Below, one piece after another: positions 45,635 to 53,624 of a DNA stretch of 64,000 nt. The notes under the pieces were generated by a model. That model was given only the letters and a program-made list of their open reading frames with translations, was not told the DNA's origin and searched no databases. Position 1 is the first letter of the stretch. Each line of letters begins with the position of its first letter. The position numbers and the translations under genes were made by a program. The stretch comes from Streptomyces sp. Je 1-332 (lineage in GTDB: Bacteria; Actinomycetota; Actinomycetes; Streptomycetales; Streptomycetaceae), in NCBI RefSeq assembly GCF_040730185.1, contig NZ_CP160402.1, positions 8,210,400 to 8,274,399 of the forward strand. Reading direction: 5' to 3'.

Positions 45635-46327
45635 TCAGGGTGTCAACGTGCCGGCCAGGATGCGCAGCCCGGTCTCTTGATCGCCGGTCCAGCGAAAGGC
45701 GGCGTCCGAACTGCGCATCCGCCCCCACAGGAGCAGCACGAGTTCTTCCGCTGTCGCGGAGAGTGTGGCCACGGCAGTGCCGGGGCCGTACATCCAGGAT
45801 GTCCCGGTGTCCGTCGCGTGCAGGCGCAGGGCGTGCTGCGGAGGTTGCGCTCGTCCACGCGCCATCTGCCGTGGTGCCATCGTGTCGAAGACCTCGGCCA
45901 CGCCTTCGCCGGCCAGGATCGGGTCGAGCGTTCGCGTGATGCCCAGGGCGTTCTCGGCATCCCAACGGTGAATGAGCGCCTCCAGTGCGCGGCGTCGCTG
46001 CCAGAAGCCAACTGTGTGCGGCGGATGGAAAGTCCAGGCGTTGGCACTCGGGTCGGTGTCGAGCGCCTTGAGCAAAGTCGTGGAACTCTCCTCGAACCAC
46101 CGCGCCAGCTCTCCAGGGCCACGCGGTGCCGGGGCGGCCTTGTACGTGCCGTGATGATCGGTAACCGCGGCTGCCGCCCACAGATTTGAGCTGCCCAGGT
46201 GCTCAGCCAGATCATGGAGCGTCCACTCGCCGCAGTGCTCGATGGGCACAGCCAGATCACCGTCAAGGCATCCGCGGAACGCGTCGAGTTCGTCACTCAG
46301 GTGCTGCAGCAGAGATTCCGAGTCCAT
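45635..46327 (-). CDS. maleylpyruvate isomerase-family (mycothiol-dependent) protein
   Basis: 230 residues. Phrases HCGEWTLHDLAEHLGSSNLW (metal-binding His), QRRRALEALIHRWDAENALG and LSATAEELVLLLWGRM are the DinB/MDMPI pattern with its C-terminal sterol-carrier-like domain. A second member of this group within 4 kb; not close enough to be a simple tandem copy. Confidence 0.82.
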   Translation of the reverse strand: MDSESLLQHLSDELDAFRGCLDGDLAVPIEHCGEWTLHDLAEHLGSSNLWAAAAVTDHHGTYKAAPAPRGPGELARWFEESSTTLLKALDTDPSANAWTFHPPHTVGFWQRRRALEALIHRWDAENALGITRTLDPILAGEGVAEVFDTMAPRQMARGRAQPPQHALRLHATDTGTSWMYGPGTAVATLSATAEELVLLLWGRMRSSDAAFRWTGDQETGLRILAGTLTP

Positions 46328-46384
46328 GACCAGCGAACGTAACTCAGCCCACTGACATCGCGCCCCGAGCTCGACCCACAGGCC

Positions 46385-46666
46385 CTAGTCCAAGCCCTCC
46401 ACCATTTTGAGCTTGTCGAACTTCCCACCTTCACCTGTCCAGCCCAGACCATCGATCACCTTGGCCATGAGCAGCGCGGTGTAGTCGTCCTTTGAGAGCG
46501 CCTCGCACGCCTCCGGCCGGCTCCGCTCGCTCTCCTTGGTCTTCTTCTCCACGGCGTCTGCCGCTTCCTTGGCCACGTCTGCGTACCCTGAACGGACCAT
46601 GCCTGCGAGCGTCGTGTCGAGCGCATCGACCCGCTTCTCGGCCTCCAGCAGATGGACCAGTGGGTA
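46385..46666 (-). pseudogene. C-terminal helical fragment, family unknown
   Basis: The minus frame reads LLEAEKRVDALDTTLAGMVR, then GYADVAKEAADAVEKKTKES and DYTALLMAKVIDGLGWTGEG, ending KMVEGLD. Good helical phrasing; the N-terminus is cut off where transposase DNA begins. Confidence 0.4.
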
Positions 46667-47394
46667 CGGGCCCTGGAACCTCGCTGGATCCGCGGCGTGA
46701 TCAGCCACCTCACCGCTGCCGACACCGTTCTGGACGCCACCAACGCCGCCCGGTTCACCAAGCCAACCAGTCTGCCGTCCGCACATGGGAGAACTTGCAG
46801 TCCGCCGCCCGCGGCGGATACAGCGAGTCCTCCGGGATCACCCTGACCGACCAAGACGTGATCCTCCTCGGGCTGCGCCACAGCGTCTCCGGTAAACGAC
46901 GGCTGGGTGCGGAAGCTGACCAGCCACGGGGTGTGCGGGCGGGGCCGGGACTACGTCGGCGCGGCGCGTGGCTGGCCGGCCGGCCAGGCAGGGCGCAGCG
47001 TCCGGATCCGGCACGTGCCCCACCACGACCACGAGATCGGGATCTGCGACCAGGCCGGCCGCCACCTGCGCACCGCGCACCTCGCCGACGCCGCGACCCC
47101 CGACAGCTCGATGAGCTGTGCCGCATCCGCACTGCGCGGGCCCGCCGCCTGCGCGAGGACGCCAAGAAGGCCGAGGCCTTGCGCCGGTCGCGCTTCATCT
47201 CGGCCACCGCTCCCACGCCCCCACAGCGCCTTGGCGCCGTTACCGCGGCCGAAGCTGACCAGGAGCTCACGATGGCCACCGTCAGCGACATGGCCGCCTT
47301 GGCCCTGCCAGACCTCGTCCCGCCCGCCCCGCCCCCCGACGGCTGGAACACCCCAGTCTCCCTGCGCATCGCCACCCGGGAAGAGAAAGGATGA
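46652..47394 (+). pseudogene. TniA/Mu-type transposase C-terminal region, frame-broken
   Basis: The best-preserved part (from about 46905) reads WVRKLTSHGVCGRGRDYVGA, then SVRIRHVPHHDHEIGICDQA, QLDELCRIRTARARRLREDA and a Pro-rich end, matching the Mu-transposase C-terminal barrel and tail. Upstream phrases in other frames (ISHLTAADTVLDATNAARFT, TLTDQDVILLGLRHSVSG) are less certain. The DDE core is missing. Its stop overlaps the next ORF by ATGA, as TniA-TniB pairs do. Confidence 0.6.
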
Positions 47395-47624
47395 CGAGCC
47401 AACTGCCGCTACGGGAAACGGACTACTACACCCAGCTCGCGGACGCCGCGTTCGTCACCACCTGGGCGCTCCTGGCAGCCGGGGGGAACATCGCGGACAC
47501 GTTCGACGTCAGGGCGATAGCGTGCCTTCACGGTCCTGCCGGCGTTGGCAAGACCCTCGCCGCGGAAGTCTGCCTGCTCCGTCCTGGTGGATGGGGGGAG
47601 TGGCAGGGCCGCCGGTGGCCGTGA
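47391..47624 (+). pseudogene. TniB-like AAA ATPase, truncated after Walker A
   Basis: 77-residue ORF: TQLADAAFVTTWALLAAGGN then ACLHGPAGVGKTLAAEV, a TniB/IstB-type start with an intact Walker A. Sequence departs from the family about 10 residues later and stops, so Walker B and arginine finger are lost. Partner of the preceding transposase remnant. Confidence 0.65.
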
Positions 47625-47653
47625 CGGCCTCGCACCGGGGTGACACTGGCGCG

Positions 47654-47932
47654 GTGACGGGCACAGAACGGCAGAAGACCGAACGCCGCTTGGAACGAGC
47701 CATCCTGGAGCTCCTCGACCACCGCGCCGCCGACGCCACGATCTGCCCGTCAGATGCCGCGCGTGCGGTGTACGAAGGGGACGACGACGGCTGGCGCGCG
47801 CTCATGGAGCCGGCCCGCCGCGCGGCCCGGAACCTGGTCACGGCGGGGGAGGTGGACATCACCCAGGGCGGCCGCCGCGTCGACCCTGACAAGGCCCGCG
47901 GCCCGATCCGCATCCGCCGCCACACCTCCTGA
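47654..47932 (+). CDS. DUF3253-family protein
   Basis: Small protein of 92 residues from a GTG. ERAILELLDHRAADATICPS, DAARAVYEGDDDGWRALMEP and AARNLVTAGEVDITQGGRRV with GPIRIRR follow the DUF3253 winged-helix-like pattern. Function unknown. It starts 30 bp after the truncated TniB. Confidence 0.8.
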   Translation: MTGTERQKTERRLERAILELLDHRAADATICPSDAARAVYEGDDDGWRALMEPARRAARNLVTAGEVDITQGGRRVDPDKARGPIRIRRHTS

Positions 47933-48061
47933 CACCCTGTGTGTGCGTGACCGGCCTGGCGGTGATTCCGCTCCCGGGGCCTGGTAACCCTCATCCAGGC
48001 CGGAGGGAAGCGCCCCCTCAATTTCCCCCAGAACTTGTCTGGCACGGGCCTTCGCCGTCGC

Positions 48062-48864
48062 TCAGTCCATGGTCCGCTGGCTCCGGGTGCCCGACCGGTC
48101 GATCTCGGCGAGCATGTGGTCCACGAGCGGACGGATTTGTGCCTGCAACGTCTCGTTCCAGCTTTCGTCGGAGTAGTGGCAGTTGAGGTAGAGCTGCCTG
48201 GCGTGCTCGAGAGCTGGGCGGTGTTCGGGAGGGAGCTGGGCGAGGGCCCAGTCTGCGGCATCATCCTTCGGCCTGATCTGGCCGGTGGCGAGCGTGGTCC
48301 AGATGCGCGCGAAGGTCAGCAGGACGCGCGGGTGTCGCCGTCCAGGTGGTCGAGCAGGTCGGGGATGCCCGCCACGCTTGCCCGGACCAGATCGGATTGC
48401 GGAACGGGGTCGAGGATCTGTGTCGGCCGCGGGCCGGCGAGGGGGTAGTCGCCGGGCAGCGCCATCGTGATCAGTAGGGCCGGATCGGGCATCGGCTCCG
48501 GCCGGGGGACCTTCCCGGCCTCGTACTCGGCGCGCAGCCACTCGCCGTACAGGAAGTCGCAGTTCGGAGGGTATCGCCATGGCTGGACCTCGGCCTGGAC
48601 GACCACGGTGAGCTCGACCGGGCGGGTCTTGTTCTGGGAGCCGGAGATCCCGAGCAGGCCACCGAGAAGCGCCCGTCGTTCCCGCTCGGTCATCGACCTC
48701 CGGGAGATGAGCAGTACGTCCAGGTCGCTGGCTGGTCTGAGGCCTCCCAGCACGGAAGATCCGTGAAGGCAGGCGCCGATGAGATCCCCGCCCAGCACAC
48801 CACCGGCCAATCCCGCGATCTCCTGAAGCTGGTTCACTGCGCCAGTGTCTCCGCCATCCGGCAT
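48062..48864 (-). pseudogene. aadA-like aminoglycoside nucleotidyltransferase, frameshifted
   Basis: The N-terminal frame reads GACLHGSSVLGGLRPASDLD then VLLISRRSMTERERR, the ANT(3'')/ANT(9)-type GS...D.D active site; it stops at ASC near 48316. The other frame carries the end: FARIWTTLATGQIRPKDDAA, WALAQLPPEHRPALEHARQL and LVDHMLAEI. A duplicated GC near 48330 explains the break. Joined length is about 267 residues, the usual size. Adenylylates streptomycin/spectinomycin-type drugs in intact members. Confidence 0.7.
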
Positions 48865-48944
48865 GGCTGCACGGCATGATGGGGCGGTTCACAGTCCACC
48901 ATCACGCGAGCATGCTGGTTGCCACCGTCAACGAGTGGCTGTGA

Positions 48945-49308
48945 CCAGCACTTTCGCAACAGGCCCTTGAAGCGTTCAGCAATCCCCGCCGTGAGCCTGC
49001 CGACGCACGCCGCCGGACCGAACGTGAGGCCGGCAAACGGGAGTATCGGGAGCCGTTGCGCCGCGCGGCCGAGCAGCAGAAGGCCGAGCGGGAAAGGGGC
49101 CGGCCGGTGTGCGCTGGCTACGGCGCGCAGTTCACTGACGAACGGTGGAAGGCGACCGCGCCCACCGGGTGGGATGCCCCCGGGATACTTACCGACACCT
49201 GTGCGGCGCCTGCAAGCAGCAGACCCGCGCCGCCGAACGCCAAGACGAGCAGGCCGCTCCGGAACACCAGGAGCGGGACCAAGACATGTCCGAGCCCACG
49301 CTGAACTA
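48945..49308 (+). pseudogene. zinc-ribbon-like hypothetical protein, frameshifted
   Basis: The first frame reads ALEAFSNPRREPADARRTER, EYREPLRRAAEQQKAERERG and RPVCAGYGAQFTDERW; after a shift near 49185 another frame continues TYRHLCGACKQQTRAAERQ and ends MSEPTLN. The CxxC of a zinc ribbon is seen only in the second half (CGAC); in the first the second Cys is Tyr (CAGYG). No family name. Confidence 0.4.
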
Positions 49309-49408
49309 GTGCCATAGCAGGCAACGTTCGCCCCGTCTTCGGCGGCGGGTGGGGTGCTGGTCGTCGGCGTGGCAGACATCTGCAGCCGCTGGTCCCCACT
49401 AGATTCGA

Positions 49409-49828
49409 ATGATGGGCGATATCGCTGGTACACCGCGGAAGGGCCCCGAGGATGACCCTGTCCACACCCGGCTCATCGCCCTCGCGAAGGACTGGGCGAA
49501 TGCCATCGTCTCCAACGACGCCACCCGGATTGGTAGCTTCATTGCCGATGAGTGGGTCATCGTCTCCGCGGCAGGCGTCTCCGCCAAGGAGCAGTTTCTT
49601 TCCCTTGTCGAATCCGGAGAGTTGACCCATTCGGCAATGACCAGCATCAGTCAGCCGAGGATCCGGGTCTACGGGGATACCGCCGTCTTCACAGGGAGGG
49701 TGACGAACACGGCCCACTACATGGGCCAACGCTTCGACGCCGACGAGTGGACGACCGATGTGTTCGTGAACCGGAACGGCCGCTGGCTGTGCGTGCTGAG
49801 CCACATCACGACGGTGGCTCTGGGCTGA
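49409..49828 (+). CDS. NTF2-like (SnoaL/DUF4440) protein
   Basis: 139 residues with the cone-shaped NTF2 fold pattern: LAKDWANAIVSNDATRIGSF, IADEWVIVSAAGVSAKEQF, ISQPRIRVYGDTAVFTGRVT and VNRNGRWLCVLSHITTV. The start may be the second ATG (49412). Members are ketosteroid-isomerase-like enzymes or ligand-binding domains. Stand-alone gene. Confidence 0.8.
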   Translation: MMGDIAGTPRKGPEDDPVHTRLIALAKDWANAIVSNDATRIGSFIADEWVIVSAAGVSAKEQFLSLVESGELTHSAMTSISQPRIRVYGDTAVFTGRVTNTAHYMGQRFDADEWTTDVFVNRNGRWLCVLSHITTVALG

Positions 49829-49901
49829 TGTTGTTGGGTGGGGGTGTAGTTGAGGGGCGGGCGTGGTCTTGGGTGTCGTGGACGAGGGGGTGTCCGTCCG
49901 A

Positions 49902-50558
49902 TCAGGAACGGGGCCGGGTGTGGGGTGTGGCGGGGGTGGCGGTGCCGGGGTAGAGGTATCCGCGCTTGTCATTGTGGGTGGCCGCGGTTCTGAACTGTTT
50001 CCGGTTGCCGGGGGCTCGTTGCGCAGTGTTGTGTTCTTTGTATCGGTGTTTGTGCCGGTCTTTGTCGAGGCCCGGGGGTCGTCCGCCGCGTGTGCTCCGG
50101 GGCAGGTGGGTGGCTTTGTGGTTCTGCTTCTCCAAGATCAGGTGCGGGATGCCGCGTGTGTGGAGGTAGGCGCGGTTTTCGCGGTTGCTGTACGCCTTGT
50201 CGGCGCTCCCCCTGTCCGGCGTGCGACGGGGACGGCCGCGTCCCGCGCGCGGGACGTAGATCTTGTCCATGACCGGCTCGAACTGCGTGCAGTCTGCCCG
50301 TTGTTCCGGAGTGATCAGCGAGGGCTGATCCAGTCCGCCCTGCTCCAGCAGGGACTCCGCGACCAGGACGGCCATCTGTGTGTCGTCCGTGGCTTCGCCG
50401 GGGTCCCAGCCACCGCCTCCGCACATCTCGTCACCGGAACCAGGCGCGGGAAACCGTGCGGAAAACGCTCCCTGGGGGCCGAACTCGAAGGGGCCGCCCA
50501 GGGCGTCACCCACCGCTGAGCCGACGACCGCGCCAGCGGCCCGCTGGATGCGCTTCAT
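49902..50558 (-). pseudogene. ADP-ribosylglycohydrolase N-terminus fused in frame to an IS5-type transposase tail
   Basis: Residues 1-77 (RIQRAAGAVVGSAVGDALGG, EATDDTQMAVLVAESLLEQG) are the DraG-type opening with the metal-binding TDDT. From about residue 80 the same frame reads QRADCTQFEPVMDKIYVPRA, then DKAYSNRENRAYLHTRGIPH and RKQFRTAATHNDKRGYLY, the C-terminal part of an IS5-family transposase. Neither half is complete, so loss of both functions is likely. The chimera is open for 218 codons. Confidence 0.65.
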
Positions 50559-51149
50559 TCGCGCAGGTTATCTGTGCCACGCTGACGGCCGCACGGCCCT
50601 GTTCCTGCTTCGGCTCCCTGAACCATCGGCGGCGAACGCCTCTTGTCTACACAGGTGCGCCACCTGAGACACCCTGGGGCTGGGCCACCCGCACAGGTCA
50701 CATGACGCCGTCCCGCGCGGTCGCGTCCGGCAGTTGCACGGCCGCGGCCACGCCCTCCGGAAAACGCCGGCCCCATTTCCGTGGCCCGCCTGGAGCGCAG
50801 CACCATCTGCCGGCGTCGACGGAGACCAACGCTCGGAGCCCGTCCTATTTCGGCTTGCATGCCCGTGACGAGATGTGTCCCATCGCCGGTGAATGCTTTC
50901 TGTACGCCCTGGGCCGTTACTACGCCCAGCCCGGCTGCAGATCGGGCATGGGTACGGGCGTGCTCAGTATCGGCTTTGGCCCGTTTCCTGGGCGAGAGGG
51001 AAGCGGCCTGTCATGAGTTTCCCGGGCCGTTCACCGGCAGATCTGGGTATCGAGCTGTGGTTCCTGGTGAGGAACACCGGCGAAGACGGCATGCCCCACA
51101 CCGGCACACTCCAGCGGATGAGCCCGCACCAGTTCCAGGCCGCCAAGGT
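50559..51149. other. no gene recognised
   Basis: Between the DraG chimera and a Mu-type transposase remnant. No coherent domain phrases on either strand. Confidence 0.4.
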
Positions 51150-52300
51150 CTGGGACCCTTTCCCACCGATCCGCGTCTGTCCGCGTCGGCATGCCGACGG
51201 CGTAGGGCTCCTTGGGTGTCACGGGCCGGCGGTGGGGCGAGGGCAGGGCATGTGCAGAGGCAGCGGGCGCGTCGCCGGGCCCGGGCCCATCGGCTGCTTT
51301 GGACAGCAGGCGATGGGTGGCTCGCGCGATGGCGGCCTCGTTCCGGCGATGTCCGCCGGCGGCGAGATGGACCTGCAGCCCTTGCAGCTCTCTTCGGTCC
51401 ACCGGTCGTGCAGGAGGCGCCGGTGGATGAAGGGCGCCTCCACCCACGGGTCGTCGTCGGGGGCTACCCGGTGGTTGAACAGCCAGGCGGCCTCGGGGTG
51501 GTTGGGGCAGTAGTGCACCTCCCGGCGTCCCTGGAATGCCGCGAGTCCCGAGGTACCGCGGAAGGGATCCAGGCCTGCCTTGTCCGGGTTGCAGGTGCGG
51601 TTGTTGATCTGGAAGCCCGTGCGGTCGATGCGCACCCACGCGGTCGGCAGCAGCTTGCGGTTCTCGCTCTCGGTCAGCGCCGTGGCCCGGTAGCCGCGCA
51701 GCGAGATCAGCGCCGCATACATCTGGTTCGGGGTTGAGCTTCAGCCCCGGGGTGAACGGGCTGCGCAGGGCGCCGTGCGGGGTCTGCTGCCGGCGCAGCG
51801 CCACCCACTGCTCGAACAGCTCCTGCAATTGCGCGATCGTCCACAGCGGTTGCTTGCGGACTTGTTCGCCGCGCAGGTCCAGACGGTGGTGGGTGTAGGA
51901 GGCCAGGTGCTGGCTGAAGCCGGTCTTGATCGCCAGCATGGCGCGCTCGACGATCGACTTGTCGACGGGGGTGCGCAGCCGGGCCTCGCGCACCTCGATG
52001 TCCAGACAGTTGCAGGAGCGGGTGAAGTCCGCGGAGACGAACGGTGAGCCGTGGTCGACGACGATCGTCTCGGGTTTGATGACCGGCCGGGCGGCCGCAC
52101 CGGCGAACCGCTCATCGGCGGCCAGCAGTTCCTCTAAGGGAAGATCCGAGTCTTCCATGAAGGTCTCCGGCGCCCACCCCGGCCGTACCGGCAGCGGTGC
52201 GGTGCTCTGCGCCACGACCTGCACTGTGTCGAAGCTGCGGGTGGCGCGCCCGCCCAGGCACCGGCCCGCACCGGCACCACGGCGAAGCAGTAGGCGCAGC
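51150..52300 (-). pseudogene. Mu/TniA-type DDE transposase, frame-broken
   Basis: The minus strand reads DTVQVVAQSTAPLPVRPGWA, then PETIVVDHGSPFVSADFTRS (second catalytic Asp), PVDKSIVERAMLAIKTGF (catalytic Glu), QLQELFEQWVALRRQQTPHG and, after a shift near 51722, MYAALISLRGYRATALTESE, GRREVHYCPNHPEAAWLF and EAPFIHRRLLHDRW. A further shift lies near 51400. The N-terminal HTH domains are missing. Together with the TniA/TniB scrap at 46.6-47.6 kb this marks at least one lost Tn552/Tn5053-type transposon. Confidence 0.65.
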
Positions 52301-52320
52301 ACGTCAACTGTCGGGCGGGG

Positions 52321-52545
52321 TCATGCGGAGTGCGGCGGTTTCTCACATACGCCAGCACACCACCGCCAGTGCCGTTCGCCGTCGCGCAGGACCTGCTCGA
52401 GTCCGTGCGGCCAGGACCGTCCCGCCAGCCAGACGGTAGGAGTGGGATCTTCGTGCACAGTGCGGGCGTTGGCGGAGGTGTAGGAGGATCCGGTGCGGGC
52501 GGCCCGCCGGCGGGCGCTGCTCTTGCGGGCGTGATCCTTGGGCAT
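52321..52545 (-). CDS. small conserved hypothetical protein
   Basis: 74 residues: MPKDHARKSSARRRAARTGS then SYTSANARTVHEDPTPT, and an aromatic end WPHGLEQVLRDGERHWRWCA. The start (K-x2-R, ARxRAATGxSY) is a pattern I recall in many short streptomycete plasmid and arm proteins. Function unknown. It lies just upstream of the transposase remnant on the same strand. Confidence 0.5.
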   Translation of the reverse strand: MPKDHARKSSARRRAARTGSSYTSANARTVHEDPTPTVWLAGRSWPHGLEQVLRDGERHWRWCAGVCEKPPHSA

Positions 52546-52784
52546 GACATGACCACGAGTCCCGCCGCGCGCTGCCCCATGACCACGGCGCGGCGTCGAG
52601 TGACATGCGGGCAGTGGTGAAGCCTGCTGCACACCGTGCAGCTCACGTATTTGATGCAGCCTCGCCGGAACGTGGTCCGGGCACCTTCACCGCGAAAACA
52701 AGGGGCCGTGACTCGCCGTCTGGGTTCAGGTCCGGGCGGCATGCATCGGCGACGCCGTTCTGGTGGCTGAACGGGTTCGACGGA

Positions 52785-53090
52785 GATCGATAACGACGAA
52801 GGTGCGCGGCTGTTGCGGATCATCCGCCGGGGTACCGGGTCGGTAGTGAACCTCGCGGCGGGCCCGTATGGTGCCGCTGTCCGCGCAGGGCATGCCCGCC
52901 GACAAGATCGATGAGGTCACGTTCACCGGCCCGGGCCGGGTCCGCAACGTGATCCACAACTTCGACTCGCTCTACCCCAGGTACCGAGGCGGCAGTCCAA
53001 GGACGTTCACGCTGCCCGAGCGGCGCGAGATCAAGAAGATCGCCAAGTCCAAGCTGGCCGAGACCTCGTGGCAGGTGGAGCAGGTTCCGG
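52785..53090 (+). pseudogene. IS630-family transposase N-terminal fragment
   Basis: A frame with EGARLLRIIRRGTGSVV is followed, after a shift near 52860, by VPLSAQGMPADKIDEVTFT, VRNVIHNFDSLYPRYRGGSP and LPERREIKKIAKSKLAE, the HTH part of IS630 transposases. The DDE domain is absent and sequence changes near 53085. Confidence 0.6.
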
Positions 53091-53202
53091 CGCGGATGCC
53101 GCGCAGTACTTCGCTGACGCCTTGGCCATGGCGTGTGCCTCCTTCGCGTCGAGGGGCTGAGCAGTGAAGTCGTGCTGGAGCCAATCGAGTTGGGTACTTC
53201 CG

Positions 53203-53249
53203 AACTTGTTGCGAAGTTTCACGCTCGGATGGTAACTTGGTGACAAGTT
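53203..53249 (+). promoter_or_regulatory. paired inverted-repeat operators upstream of the tap-tpg operon
   Basis: AACTTG-GTGA-CAAGTT (53234-53249) is a perfect inverted repeat; AACTTG-TTGC-GAAGTT (53203-53218) differs by one base. Centres are 31 bp apart, three helical turns, so two dimers would bind on one face. They lie 30-76 bp before the first gene of the operon and could serve a repressor, possibly Tap or Tpg through their HTH domains. Confidence 0.6.
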
Positions 53250-53278
53250 GAAGAGTTCAGGTTCTGGGAGGCGGACGG

Positions 53279-53611
53279 GTGTTGCAGATCCAGATCGGTC
53301 CCGAGCGCGAGGCGGGTCCGGACGACGTGCTCGGGCGGTCGACCATCGGATGGCGCTCTGGCATGAGCGAGGACGAGGCATGGCAGGCCGGCCGCGGTAT
53401 CTGGAAGTTCAACGCCGACCGCGCGCTGTCCCAGGACGAGGTGCAGATCATCAACGCCGAAGGCACTGTCCTCGCCGTGGCGACGATCACCGGGATCTCC
53501 AAGCACGGTAACCGCTATGCCCTCCAGGGAGAGCTGCTGCGCGGCGACGACCGTGTCGGCCGTGCCACCAAGAGTCCGCACCTGTCTCGCAACCCCGTCA
53601 CCTACATCTGA
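53279..53611 (+). CDS. conserved hypothetical protein, first gene of the tap-tpg operon
   Basis: 110 residues from a GTG with GGGAGG about nine bases upstream. It reads QIQIGPEREAGPDDVLGRST, IGWRSGMSEDEAWQAGRGIW, ILNAEG-type central strand VQIINAEGTVLAVATITGIS and ends KSPHLSRNPVTYI. It lacks signal, helix or HTH. Only 13 bp separate it from tap, so it is very probably co-transcribed. I recall similar proteins in streptomycete genomes but know no function. Confidence 0.65.
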   Translation: MLQIQIGPEREAGPDDVLGRSTIGWRSGMSEDEAWQAGRGIWKFNADRALSQDEVQIINAEGTVLAVATITGISKHGNRYALQGELLRGDDRVGRATKSPHLSRNPVTYI

Positions 53612-53624
53612 AGGGAGCGTTCCG

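Noticed and set aside
53517..53624. Upstream extension of the tap frame
   Set aside because: It overlaps the preceding gene and lacks family sense; GTG 53625 has the ribosome site.
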